The position numbers were made by a program, and so were the translations under genes. DNA of 24,359 nt from an uncultured Pseudomonadota bacterium (lineage in GTDB: Bacteria > Pseudomonadota > Alphaproteobacteria > RF32 > CAG-239), in contig CABUWG010000027.1 of assembly GCA_902495305.1 (NCBI GenBank), forward strand, positions 1 through 24,359, given 5' to 3'. The notes under the pieces are model-generated. The model had not been told where the DNA came from and did not search any database. It saw nothing but the letters and a program-made list of their open reading frames with translations. Position 1 is the stretch's first letter, and each line of letters begins with the position of its first letter. This document shows, piece by piece, positions 8,830 to 15,299 of the stretch.

Positions 8830-8873
8830 GAAGAAAGAGGCTCAGGATGACGAAGAAAGAGGCTCAGGATGAC
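8818..8873. repeat. 22-bp tandem repeat, ~2.5 copies
   Basis: CTCAGGATGAC occurs at 8819-8829, 8841-8851 and 8863-8873, separated by GAAGAAAGAGG each time. The unit is 22 bp and repeats exactly. It extends the right arm of the adjacent palindrome, so it looks like slippage or an extension of that element. Confidence 0.85.
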
Positions 8874-8967
8874 CTGCACGGCAGGTGCGCGGCAGGGTCA
8901 TCAGCAATGTGCTCCAGAGGCCGCGGTGCTCCACCGGAATGTGTGGGAGAAAATGTATTTTGAAATG

Positions 8968-8996
8968 AAAAAAAGCGGGAGAGTGTCCCGCTTTTT
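8968..8996 (-). terminator. Terminator of the helix-turn-helix gene (bidirectional shape)
   Basis: Stem 8971-8980 (AAAAGCGGGA) pairs with 8986-8995, loop GAGTG; the minus strand continues into a T run. It lies just after the stop at 8999. Confidence 0.8.
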
Positions 8997-8998
8997 TC

Positions 8999-9259
8999 TT
9001 ACTGCCACGGAGAAGTTCGGGCGTCGGACAATTTGATATCAAACACTTTATCGAAGAAGGAGAACAAGTAGGCGTATTCGTCCATACGCAAGCTGCCCGT
9101 ATTTCTTCTCAGTCTTTCTATTCGCCCTTCCAGAAAATCTATATGATTAGACAGTTCGGCGCTTGTCAAGCCCCGCTCCGTCATTATCCGGTCTAATTCC
9201 TCATTGCAATAAGCACGGAAGTTCTTATACCATTTTTTTCTATATTCTCTTGATAACAT
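8999..9259 (-). CDS. Small helix-turn-helix-like protein
   Basis: 86 residues. After a basic N-terminus (REYRKKWYKNFR), residues ~22-79 follow the helix spacing of Xre/lambda-repressor-like domains: LDRIMTERGLTSAELSNHI, then a recognition-like helix (FLEGRIERLRRNTG), then LRMDEYAYLFSFFDKVFDI. The match is weak: the usual small residue in the turn and the typical recognition-helix pattern are altered, so a helical non-DNA-binding fold is possible. The ATG has GGAG 9 nt upstream. That ribosome binding site (9265-9271) can pair with 9311-9317 in the upstream leader RNA, which suggests control at the RNA level. It has its own terminator. Whether it belongs to the prophage or the host is unclear. 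Confidence 0.7.
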   Translation of the reverse strand: MLSREYRKKWYKNFRAYCNEELDRIMTERGLTSAELSNHIDFLEGRIERLRRNTGSLRMDEYAYLFSFFDKVFDIKLSDARTSPWQ

Positions 9260-9282
9260 TTTTTTAGCTCCACTATTTTGTT

Positions 9283-9309
9283 AAAACAAAACCACCCGAT
9301 AAAGGGTGG
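9283..9309 (-). terminator. Terminator at the end of the leader RNA
   Basis: On the minus strand CCACCC (9309-9304), a 6-nt loop and GGGTGG (9297-9292) are followed by TTTTGTTTT. It lies upstream of the 8999-9259 gene, so transcription must read through it to reach that gene. Confidence 0.8.
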
Positions 9310-9443
9310 CGGAGCTAGAAAACTGTACAAACACAGTCGTCCGTATTCGTCGCACAGGTGCGCTTATATCGGGACGCTCCGCCAGAGCGGAAGCATTGTT
9401 TGTAAGATGTTTTCTAGACACCACAGTCCGTCTCCGGACTGCG
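9283..9443 (-). ncRNA. Structured leader RNA / candidate cis-regulatory switch
   Basis: On the minus strand this ~160-nt stretch follows a promoter-like site and ends in a terminator, 24 nt before the helix-turn-helix gene. Seen pairings: hairpin 9424-9441 (CAGTCCG/CGGACTG); closing stem 9409-9417 with 9315-9323 (9 bp, perfect), continued by 9397-9403 with 9327-9333 (7 bp); inside it a hairpin 9376-9394 and a short CGCA/TGCG hairpin. The segment 9308-9317 can instead pair with 9376-9383 (8 bp) or with the ribosome binding site 9265-9271 (7 bp). This is the layout of an aptamer plus expression platform. I do not recognise a known riboswitch class; 6S RNA has a similar length but the internal branching does not fit well. 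Confidence 0.55.
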
Positions 9444-9449
9444 AAAGTT

Positions 9450-9477
9450 ATATTAAACGAATCTGAAAATTTTGCAA
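9450..9477 (-). promoter_or_regulatory. Putative promoter of the leader RNA
   Basis: Minus strand TTGCAA (9477-9472), a 16-bp spacer and TAATAT (9455-9450). A start ~7 nt later would place the first hairpin of the leader RNA at the very 5' end. Confidence 0.45.
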
Positions 9478-9520
9478 GCAGATTTTCTATGCAAATTTTA
9501 CTCAAAAGCCAGACAAAAAA

Positions 9521-10840
9521 TTATCTTTTTCGGGCAGAAAGAATCCAGCCTGCAACCGGTTCTCCGCCCTCATACCGCAGTACTTCTTCTTTGACTTTTT
9601 CCAAATGGAATCCGTTTTTTTGCAAGACATGAGTCACATAATTCCAGCTATGTTGAAAACGGCCGGACGCATGCAGGTAATAATCGCGTTCATTGGTCAG
9701 ATTTTGAGAGATTGAAAAGACAACCCGTCCGCCTGTTTTTAAGGACTGGTGCAGTTTTGCAAACAGCGAATCCAGACTGCCGAAATAGATAAAAACATCT
9801 GCTGCCGTAATCAAATCAAAACAGGAAAAGCGCCCTTCCAGAAAGTGCAGAATATCATCGCAAAACAATCCGGAATAGACGTTTTTATCACGGGCTTTTT
9901 TCAGCATTTCCGCAGACAAATCCACGCCGTAGACATGACCTTTGCCGGCGTATTTTGCCAGATATCCGCCCAGCCATCCGGTACCGCAGCCGGCATCGAG
10001 AATTTCTAAATTCCGAAACAGTTTCCATCCGTAAAAACGCTTTAAGAATCCGTCAATGCATTCCGGTACGCGATAGCCCAGATTTTTGAGCGACTCTTCA
10101 AAAGAATCCGCAAAATAATCAAAAACTTTTTGAACATATAGCGGGTTTGAAGTTTTGGCCGAGACATCATTTTTTAAGGCCGAAACGGCATACCGGACAA
10201 TCGGATTTTCAGGAAAAGAATCCAGCCATTTTTCGGCATAAGGCATGACTTTTTCCTGACCGATTTCCAAGCTGCATTCATAGAGCGTATAGGCATAGTT
10301 TATATGTTGGGAATCCTCACCGCCGCTGGCTTCCGCCGCCCGCAAACCATATTCCATGGCGGCCTCAAAATCTCCGGTCTTTTCCGCGCATTGTCCCATA
10401 TAGTTCAGCGCCCAAAAGGCCTCAGGATTAATGGCAAGCACGCGCGTCAGATAGCGCATGGCCTCTTCATACCGGCCTTGTTCAAAATAAATTGATCCGA
10501 CAATCAGCAAAGTCTCGGCGCTGTCGGGATTTTTTTTGAGAATCTGCACGGCTTTTTGCAGAGCGGCATCATAGCGGCGGCGCGTGTAATCAATGTTCAA
10601 CAGGTTGATGTTAATCATCTCGGAAGCCGGCATCAGCACCCAGGCGTTGCGGTAGTAACTTTCGGCTTTGTCATAGTCGCCGAGCATAAAATAAGCACTG
10701 CCGCAATCGCAGAGCAAATCGGCATTATTCGGCATTTGTTTTAATCCGCTCAATGCAAAATGCAACGCACGCGGATAGTTGCCGCTGCGATATGCGTCCA
10801 AGGCAAGAGCGTGATAGCTTTTCTGATCAGAATTTTCCAT
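9521..10840 (-). CDS. TPR-repeat protein fused to a class I SAM methyltransferase
   Basis: 439 residues. Residues ~7-210 are tandem tetratricopeptide repeats (for example AYRSGNYPRALHFALSGLKQ, AYFMLGDYDKAESYYRNAW, IYFEQGRYEEAMRYLTRVL), a protein-binding scaffold. Residues ~235-265 (FDYFADSFEESLKNLGYRVP) form the linker typical of TPR-methyltransferases, followed by the SAM motif LDAGCGTGWLGG (281-292) and the acidic residue in GVDLS (D307). The acceptor substrate cannot be told from sequence. No Shine-Dalgarno is visible: a TATAAT ends 6 nt before the ATG, so the message may be leaderless. It follows the o-spanin gene by 31 bases on the same strand. It could be the host gene at the prophage edge or a phage accessory gene. 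Confidence 0.88.
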   Translation of the reverse strand: MENSDQKSYHALALDAYRSGNYPRALHFALSGLKQMPNNADLLCDCGSAYFMLGDYDKAESYYRNAWVLMPASEMININLLNIDYTRRRYDAALQKAVQILKKNPDSAETLLIVGSIYFEQGRYEEAMRYLTRVLAINPEAFWALNYMGQCAEKTGDFEAAMEYGLRAAEASGGEDSQHINYAYTLYECSLEIGQEKVMPYAEKWLDSFPENPIVRYAVSALKNDVSAKTSNPLYVQKVFDYFADSFEESLKNLGYRVPECIDGFLKRFYGWKLFRNLEILDAGCGTGWLGGYLAKYAGKGHVYGVDLSAEMLKKARDKNVYSGLFCDDILHFLEGRFSCFDLITAADVFIYFGSLDSLFAKLHQSLKTGGRVVFSISQNLTNERDYYLHASGRFQHSWNYVTHVLQKNGFHLEKVKEEVLRYEGGEPVAGWILSARKR

Positions 10841-10846
10841 GTTTTT

Positions 10847-10875
10847 ATTATACTGCCGTTCCGGTTAATACTTAA
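10847..10875 (-). promoter_or_regulatory. Putative promoter of the TPR-methyltransferase (leaderless)
   Basis: Minus strand TTAAGT (10875-10870), a 17-bp spacer and TATAAT (10852-10847). The -35 overlaps the o-spanin stop codon. The -10 ends 6 nt before the ATG, so the expected start coincides with the first base of the coding region. Confidence 0.5.
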
Positions 10876-11105
10876 TTAATCCGGCATAAATCAAGTTGGC
10901 GTTTCAGCTTCTCCAAGCGCCCGATCCACTCCCATGTGTATTTGTATTCCTGATATCCGGCGTTTTGAAGTTCTGCGGCAACGCGTTCGCCGGCCAGCGG
11001 AAAAACCGGACAAAGCTCAGAGCTGTCCGCGGCGCATGAGCTCAAGTAAAGCATTGCGCTCCAGATTAGGCTGAGATGCAATTTTATGACATTGTGCCGA
11101 AACAT
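10872..11105 (-). CDS. Rz1-like o-spanin lipoprotein
   Basis: 77 residues. An N-terminal signal with R, H and K, a hydrophobic core (LSLIWSAMLYL) and a lipobox LSSC (C24) predict an outer-membrane lipoprotein. The mature part CPVFPLAGERVAAEL..TWEWIGRLEKLKRQL resembles small alphaproteobacterial phage proteins beside Rz-like genes. It overlaps the upstream i-spanin gene by 89 bases in another frame, the arrangement known for Rz/Rz1 pairs; the complex fuses inner and outer membranes at lysis. I keep the long start because it gives a complete signal peptide. An internal ATG (M18, after GGAGCGCA) has a better ribosome binding site but would leave a very short signal. Confidence 0.75.
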   Translation of the reverse strand: MFRHNVIKLHLSLIWSAMLYLSSCAADSSELCPVFPLAGERVAAELQNAGYQEYKYTWEWIGRLEKLKRQLDLCRIN

Positions 11106-11223
11106 ATTTTATGACCTCTACTTCTTTGGTTACGGTTTGAAGCCGGCTATGGCTGCGCCCGAGCTGATAACTCAGCACACAGGCGGCAGCCACGCCGGAA
11201 AGCCACAGCAGCAGCCGCATCAT
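11017..11223 (-). CDS. Rz-like i-spanin subunit
   Basis: 68 residues: one N-terminal membrane anchor (MMRLLLWLSGVAAACVLSYQLG) followed by a short charged helical tail (RLQTVTKEVEVIKYVSAQ) and an end NALLELMRRGQL. N-in/C-out topology in the inner membrane fits an i-spanin, and the o-spanin gene starts inside it out of frame. It is shorter than lambda Rz. Its ATG overlaps the stop of the upstream 45-residue gene (ATGA). The 81-residue protein at 11354-11599 has a longer coiled coil and is the alternative candidate for the i-spanin role, but it lacks the embedded partner. Confidence 0.68.
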   Translation of the reverse strand: MMRLLLWLSGVAAACVLSYQLGRSHSRLQTVTKEVEVIKYVSAQCHKIASQPNLERNALLELMRRGQL

Positions 11224-11357
11224 ATTCCCGCTCCGATAATGAGCGAAAAAGCGCGTGCAACGCTTTCGGCATGCTGCGGATAAAGCAGCGATACGGCGGC
11301 AAGCGTCAGAACTGCCGCCAACAGCAGCAGGCGGCGCAGGCGTTTTAGTTTTTTCAT
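11220..11357 (-). CDS. 45-residue single-span membrane protein of the lysis cassette
   Basis: This gene encodes a basic N-terminus (MKKLKRLRRL), one hydrophobic segment (LLLAAVLTLAAVSLL) and a short amphipathic tail (SVARAFSLIIGAGI). Both ends overlap neighbours by 4 bases (ATGA at 11354-11357 and at 11220-11223), strong support for a real, translationally coupled gene. The size and topology fit a small holin, antiholin or pinholin-like factor; the family is not recognised. Confidence 0.7.
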   Translation of the reverse strand: MKKLKRLRRLLLLAAVLTLAAVSLLYPQHAESVARAFSLIIGAGI

Positions 11358-11599
11358 CGTCTTTCCTTTGCTTTGTTTTCTTTAAAAATCAAATCCAGTT
11401 TGACTTCGATTTTGGTCAGAATTTTATTTTGTTCGTTGATTGACGTTGTCAGGTTTTCCAACCGGATATCCTGCTTGTCAAAGTTTTGTTCAATCTTGTC
11501 GACACGGGTTTCAATGCTGCCCTGCCAACGTCCGATCCGGATAAAGTTGACGACAACGCCGCAAAGCGCTGCCACTCCGGTAACCAGTCCCCAATCCAT
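11354..11599 (-). CDS. Holin-like membrane/coiled-coil protein
   Basis: 81 residues. One N-terminal membrane segment (GLVTGVAALCGVVVNFI, ~4-20), then a long heptad-patterned region (RVDKIEQNFDKQDIRLENL, TSINEQNKILTKIEVKL) and a charged end. This is like the short membrane/coiled-coil proteins often annotated as holin- or XhlA-like in phage lysis cassettes, though XhlA has the reverse order. The start follows GAAAGGAGAAAAC-ATG. First gene of the four-gene lysis cassette, just downstream of a terminator, so it may have separate or read-through expression. No endolysin is adjacent. Confidence 0.7.
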   Translation of the reverse strand: MDWGLVTGVAALCGVVVNFIRIGRWQGSIETRVDKIEQNFDKQDIRLENLTTSINEQNKILTKIEVKLDLIFKENKAKERR

Positions 11600-11614
11600 G
11601 TTTTCTCCTTTCAG

Positions 11615-11639
11615 AAAAAAGCGGGCTAAACGCCCGCTT
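11615..11639 (-). terminator. Terminator between tail and lysis modules
   Basis: GCGGGC (11621-11626) pairs with GCCCGC (11632-11637) across TAAAC, with AA/TT extension, and the minus strand continues as TTTTTT. The stem overlaps the last codons and stop of the 11626-12024 gene. Confidence 0.82.
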
Positions 11640-12024
11640 CTCCTTCTTCGGAATTTGTTTTAGGTTCGGTTTTGGTTTCTTCTTCCGGTTTGGGATAGGT
11701 CTCTTTCACCTTTTTGCGTGCCAGATAAAATTCTGACGTTTTGGCATTTTCTCCAAACAAACCGTTATCAATATCATGATACAGATTATCCAGTTGTTCG
11801 GTCAGATCCGGATAGTTCTGCCGGCGTTCTTCCGCGTAGTCATACGGCTTTTCCGGTTCCTCGCCTTTGAAATACATTTTGCCGTCCCAGGCGGTTATGA
11901 TCTCTCTGTCCGTTTGTTCAACGGAATCCAGCGTCAGACCGCAGGCAAAAGCTCCGTCGCGTACTGCTGCCGCATCACTGCCGGCAAGTTTGATTTCATT
12001 ATTGATTAATCCGATATAAATCAT
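11626..12024 (-). CDS. Phage tail accessory protein (tail-fibre assembly / XkdW-like)
   Basis: 132 residues. The N-terminal half (GLINNEIKLAGSDAAAVRDG, then AWDGKMYFKGEEPEKPY) is followed by RRQNYPDLTEQLDNLYHDID, the Y-P-x-x-x-E-Q-L-D-x-L-Y-H signature seen in many small tail proteins encoded after fibre genes (XkdW and DUF4376-like proteins), then an acidic, Lys/Glu/Thr-rich tail. Probably a fibre chaperone or small tail component. Its ATG overlaps the previous stop (12021-12024), and its ribosome binding site AAGGAGAAAAC lies in the last codons of the tip-paralogue gene. A terminator overlaps its 3' end. Confidence 0.75.
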   Translation of the reverse strand: MIYIGLINNEIKLAGSDAAAVRDGAFACGLTLDSVEQTDREIITAWDGKMYFKGEEPEKPYDYAEERRQNYPDLTEQLDNLYHDIDNGLFGENAKTSEFYLARKKVKETYPKPEEETKTEPKTNSEEGEAGV

Positions 12025-12425
12025 TGGTTTTCTCCTTCGTCATAGTTAAAAGAAAATATGGGGGCATTAATGTTTATATAAGACAGTGATACTGTGTCAC
12101 TTTTCCTTACTGGAAGTATAACTCCCAAGCCTTTTCCAGAAGCATTTGCATACTGCGATGATACATATACTCTTCGGGTATCATCATACAAAATGACTGC
12201 ACTGGCGGCCGCGGTTGCCGTGGCTCCCAACGAAAACCAACCATTGGCCGGCGCCTTATATGTTCCGCCTTCTGACGGAATTAACGTAATAAATCTTTCC
12301 GATGGTTTTCCCTGTCCGGAAATCATCCGCCTTCCGTCAGCAGACAAATTTCGGCAATCCGCATCGGCTTTATCGTTCAGAGCCTCGAGTATTTGCCCCG
12401 GTTCATAGTTTATTTGTTCCGTCAT
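12021..12425 (-). CDS. Free-standing duplicate of the fibre tip domain
   Basis: 134 residues that align over nearly their whole length with the last ~122 residues of the preceding fibre. Shared features in the same order: EALN near the start, GKPS, GTYKAPANGW (GSTYTAPANGW in the fibre), LGV, PV+K, and the end FxYDEGEN. The middle (fibre FSTAAGNFSLG, here TATAAASAVILYDDTRRV) is divergent. It probably folds as a small beta-rich receptor-contact or knob domain. The ATG overlaps the fibre stop by 4 bases. The conserved C-terminal DEGEN is encoded by DNA that also forms the ribosome binding site of the next gene. Confidence 0.85.
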   Translation of the reverse strand: MTEQINYEPGQILEALNDKADADCRNLSADGRRMISGQGKPSERFITLIPSEGGTYKAPANGWFSLGATATAAASAVILYDDTRRVYVSSQYANASGKGLGVILPVRKSDTVSLSYININAPIFSFNYDEGENQ

Positions 12426-14077
12426 TCGTTTTCTCCTTCATCATAAATAAATCTGAACAATACCGTTTTTGAAACAGCACCGTAATCTACATAAAATTTT
12501 TCTCCTTTTTTGACCGGGATATAAACGCCCAAATATTGTGCGCCGTTCGCTGCGGTTCCTTGTGAATAGAAAGAACCATTGCCGAGTGAAAAATTTCCTG
12601 CCGCCGTTGAAAATTGTCCGCCCCAAGCCGCCCAGCCGTTGGCCGGTGCAGTATAAGTGCTTCCGGAAGCTCCGAGCTGCAAATCGATATATCTTCCGCT
12701 GGGCTTGCCAAGACCGCAAAGCAGGCTTTTTCCCGATAGGGGAAGATTGTCCATATCAATATCCAGTTTGGCGTTCAGCGCTTCCGTAATTTGTCCGGTA
12801 TCAATGATTGTGTCACTTTTCACCGTATTTCCGGCAAAGAAATAAAGGAACATCTCGACAGCACGCTGTTGAACCGGCGCACCGTCCTGATAAGCGGAAG
12901 AACTGCGTGAGGCGTTAAAATTTATCTGAGCCTGCTGAAATTCTGTATTATTTCCGGCATTATTCACTCCCCAAGTATTGGTTTTTACAGTTTTTAACGC
13001 ACTTACATCCGGTTCTGTACCTATATTGCTATAAGTAGAATGCATCCCCGGATATGATGTGCCCGTAATATTCGGCAAGGTTTCCGGCACATAATTTCCG
13101 GCATTGTCACGGCAGCCGACAAAACTCCATTTTGTTCGCGGAAGCTTGAATCTTTTATTTTCCGTATCCAAAATGTAATACCATGCCACGCCGGTATTTT
13201 CATACAAAGCCGTGATATTATCCGCCTGATCAGGCGCGCAGATTTTATAGCCTTTCGGGGTTCTTTTACAGGCAACCGAAACGCTGCCGACAGTATTTGT
13301 TTCTTCAACGGACGTTTCTGCACCATATTGTGCAAAAAGTTCATTATAAGCCGCAAAATACACGTCGCCGTCCTGCCAGCTGAAAGTATCCGCTCTCAGC
13401 CAGCTTACCGATTCAGGCTTGTGGTCAAACCATGAGGCCTGAAAAAGCTCATAACCGTTATCTGCATTTTCTGCCGCCGCTTTTGCCTCTCCCGCCCAAT
13501 ATTCGGAGCTGCCAGCCGGCTGTTCTTCAATCGTGCCGACAGCCCATTTTCTGGCCTCTTCCGCACTAAGATATGCATTTAACGAAGAAGTTTCGGCTTC
13601 TTCCCGTGCTGTTTGAGCATCATTCGCCCTGTTCGCCGCAATCAGTTCAGATTCAGCTGCGGCATTTGCGCTGGATGTCGCTGCTGTTGCCGAATTTCCA
13701 GCTTCGGTCACAAAGCTTTCAAGCTGCGGCTTTATTGTTTCATCGGCATATTGCTGCACTGCCGGATTGGCCATCCCTGTCACATAGCTGTCAATTTGGT
13801 TTTTGGCAGCTTCTATATCCGCTGCGGTTTTATCAGAAATTTTTTCCAAACTTTCATCTGAATGTTTGGTTATCTCCTGCTTTTTTGCCTCGGTATATTC
13901 ATCCAGCTCCGGCTTGGCATGGTTATTGACATAAGCCTGAATTTCCTCCTCGCCGGACTTGATATAAAAAAGAGGCACATTAATATCCAGCTGCACCTCA
14001 TCCTGAAACAAGACTTCAATTTTCTGGCCGGTTCCGTTAAAGACGGTAATACCGGCTTCTTCATTTACTGTACTCAT
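12422..14077 (-). CDS. Phage tail fibre protein
   Basis: 551 residues. The N-terminus (~1-50, TVFNGTGQKIEVLFQDEVQL) is probably a tail-attachment beta domain. Residues ~55-205 are Ala/Glu/Ser-rich helical or coiled-coil repeats (SATAATSSANAAAESELIAA, ARKWAVGT, EYWAGEAKAAAENA) typical of phage fibre shafts. Residues ~225-425 resemble a collar/knob-type domain: NELFAQYG, FKLPR, TLPNITGT and NASRSSSAYQDGAPVQQRAV, which match motifs in the 264-residue collar protein. Residues ~430-551 form the tip domain duplicated in the next gene. The start follows GGAGTGAGAAA-ATG; the upstream stop is 4 bases before. It likely sets host specificity. No reverse transcriptase or diversity-generating element is present. 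Confidence 0.88.
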   Translation of the reverse strand: MSTVNEEAGITVFNGTGQKIEVLFQDEVQLDINVPLFYIKSGEEEIQAYVNNHAKPELDEYTEAKKQEITKHSDESLEKISDKTAADIEAAKNQIDSYVTGMANPAVQQYADETIKPQLESFVTEAGNSATAATSSANAAAESELIAANRANDAQTAREEAETSSLNAYLSAEEARKWAVGTIEEQPAGSSEYWAGEAKAAAENADNGYELFQASWFDHKPESVSWLRADTFSWQDGDVYFAAYNELFAQYGAETSVEETNTVGSVSVACKRTPKGYKICAPDQADNITALYENTGVAWYYILDTENKRFKLPRTKWSFVGCRDNAGNYVPETLPNITGTSYPGMHSTYSNIGTEPDVSALKTVKTNTWGVNNAGNNTEFQQAQINFNASRSSSAYQDGAPVQQRAVEMFLYFFAGNTVKSDTIIDTGQITEALNAKLDIDMDNLPLSGKSLLCGLGKPSGRYIDLQLGASGSTYTAPANGWAAWGGQFSTAAGNFSLGNGSFYSQGTAANGAQYLGVYIPVKKGEKFYVDYGAVSKTVLFRFIYDEGENE

Positions 14078-14081
14078 TTTC

Positions 14082-14432
14082 TCACTCCGTTACTTCCTGA
14101 GTTATGCGGAAAACCGCAACTTTGTTGACATCTCCGGGGTAAACCGTATGAACATCTCCGGTTTTTAACCTGATTTGGATATCGGTTTTATAATCGCCCG
14201 GTGTTATATTTGTCTCCGACGGCGAAAGTTTCAGTCTGACTTTTCCAGCCAAAGGTTCAAAAATCTCGCCGGACTTTGTAAACAAAACTTTGTCCTCACT
14301 GTTTCTGACCGTCATTTTGACAATGCAATCCGTCAAGTCCCACGGCTTGTCGTCCGTTCTGAACTGCAGAACAATATCAAAGCTGTCGCCTTTGCGGACA
14401 ATGATCATATTGGGTAAAATTACACCCGCCAT
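14082..14432 (-). CDS. BppU-like baseplate/tail protein
   Basis: 116 residues, beta-rich. IIVRKGDSFDIVLQFRTDD, PWDLTDCIVKMTVRN, LSPSETNITPGDYKTDIQI and GDVHTVYPGDVNKVAVFRIT follow the pattern of the N-terminal domain of phage baseplate upper proteins (BppU_N): a two-layer Ig-like fold with W-D-L-T-x-x-x-V and the G-x-Y-x-x-D-I motif. Here the domain stands alone, perhaps as an adaptor between tail and fibre. The ribosome binding site AAAGGAGG lies in the last codons of the collar gene, 1 base before its end. It ends 4 bases before the fibre start. Confidence 0.8.
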   Translation of the reverse strand: MAGVILPNMIIVRKGDSFDIVLQFRTDDKPWDLTDCIVKMTVRNSEDKVLFTKSGEIFEPLAGKVRLKLSPSETNITPGDYKTDIQIRLKTGDVHTVYPGDVNKVAVFRITQEVTE

Positions 14433-14433
14433 A

Positions 14434-15228
14434 TTATGCCTCCTTTGCCTTTATGAAATAATTAATTGCCTGATTGACCGGCGTAACATGTGCCGATTTG
14501 CCATAAACTGCAGAAGAACGTGCGGCATCAAAAGACACCGGTATACGTCCGGTTCCGTCCCAACCGCCGCCGGCGCTGAACTGGATTTTATTATTGACGC
14601 CGGAATCAATTTTTAAGGCACCGGAATAAGCGTCGGGGCCGGCATCCCATTTGGCTTGTGCCAGCTGTGCCGAACCTGTAATATTCGGCAGCCCTTCTTC
14701 CTGTGTCGTATAAATATCTTTTGCCGAATCTCCGCCCAATCCACGTAAAAACTTGCCGCGGTAATCGGGAAGGTTAAAAGTGGCAACCCCGTCGCCGGCA
14801 CCAAAATTTGTTCCGATAAGTTCAAACAAATCTACATAATCCGTCCGGCTGACGGCCTGACCGTCACACAAAAGCCAGGTACCGTGATTGGCTGTCTGCA
14901 AAGAAGCTTTAATATCTCCCAAATGCATATTGTCATTCATGATTTCTTTGATTTCAGTCTTTAATTCGTCCAGTTTATCCAGCACCTGTTTGCGGTTGAC
15001 GGCATCATAATCCAAAGCGCCGTTGGCCAGATTTTTGATTTGAAAATTTCCGGCATCAATATTGCCGCGCATGGCAACCCGTCCGTCACGAAGAAAGGTT
15101 TGCGACAAGCCTTCGGCAAGGTTATCGTCTTCTTCATCGTGGTGGTCCGTTACAATATCGATGTCATTTATCCGGTCATCTTCCCAACTGTGAATTCTGG
15201 TAAAATTTCCTTCACTGTCAAAAGGCAT
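14434..15228 (-). CDS. Phage tail collar fibre protein
   Basis: 264 residues. The N-terminal ~75 residues include RGNIDAGNFQIKNLANG and DAVNRKQVLDKLDEL, a tail-fibre repeat seen in many phages. Residues ~102-158 are a tail collar domain: GDIKASL..HGTWLLCDGQAVSR, DLFELIGTNFGAGDGVATFN and LPDYRGKFLRG. The C-terminal part contains LPNITGS and ARSSAVYGKSAHVTPVNQAI, shared in outline with the 551-residue fibre. The start follows GAAGGAGAAGAAAA-ATG, directly after a terminator, so a new transcription unit or read-through begins here. Confidence 0.9.
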   Translation of the reverse strand: MPFDSEGNFTRIHSWEDDRINDIDIVTDHHDEEDDNLAEGLSQTFLRDGRVAMRGNIDAGNFQIKNLANGALDYDAVNRKQVLDKLDELKTEIKEIMNDNMHLGDIKASLQTANHGTWLLCDGQAVSRTDYVDLFELIGTNFGAGDGVATFNLPDYRGKFLRGLGGDSAKDIYTTQEEGLPNITGSAQLAQAKWDAGPDAYSGALKIDSGVNNKIQFSAGGGWDGTGRIPVSFDAARSSAVYGKSAHVTPVNQAINYFIKAKEA

Positions 15229-15249
15229 TTTTCTTCTCCTTCAATATAT

Positions 15250-15280
15250 AAAAAACCGTTCCGGATTGTGCCGGAACGGC
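15250..15280 (-). terminator. Terminator between the S74 protein and the collar gene
   Basis: CCGTTCCGG (15256-15264) pairs perfectly with CCGGAACGG (15271-15279), 6-nt loop; the minus strand continues TTTTTT. It lies 20 bases after the stop at 15300 and 22 before the collar start. Confidence 0.88.
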
Positions 15281-15299
15281 TGTGGTTAAAATTTTATAC

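Noticed and set aside
9283..9443. 6S RNA as identity of the leader RNA
   Set aside because: Length fits, but the branched interior and the coupling to a downstream ribosome binding site do not match the single long bulged hairpin of 6S RNA.
12021..12762. Diversity-generating retroelement template/variable repeat in the duplicated tip domain
   Set aside because: No reverse transcriptase in the window; differences between copies are spread over the domain and not confined to adenine-derived positions.
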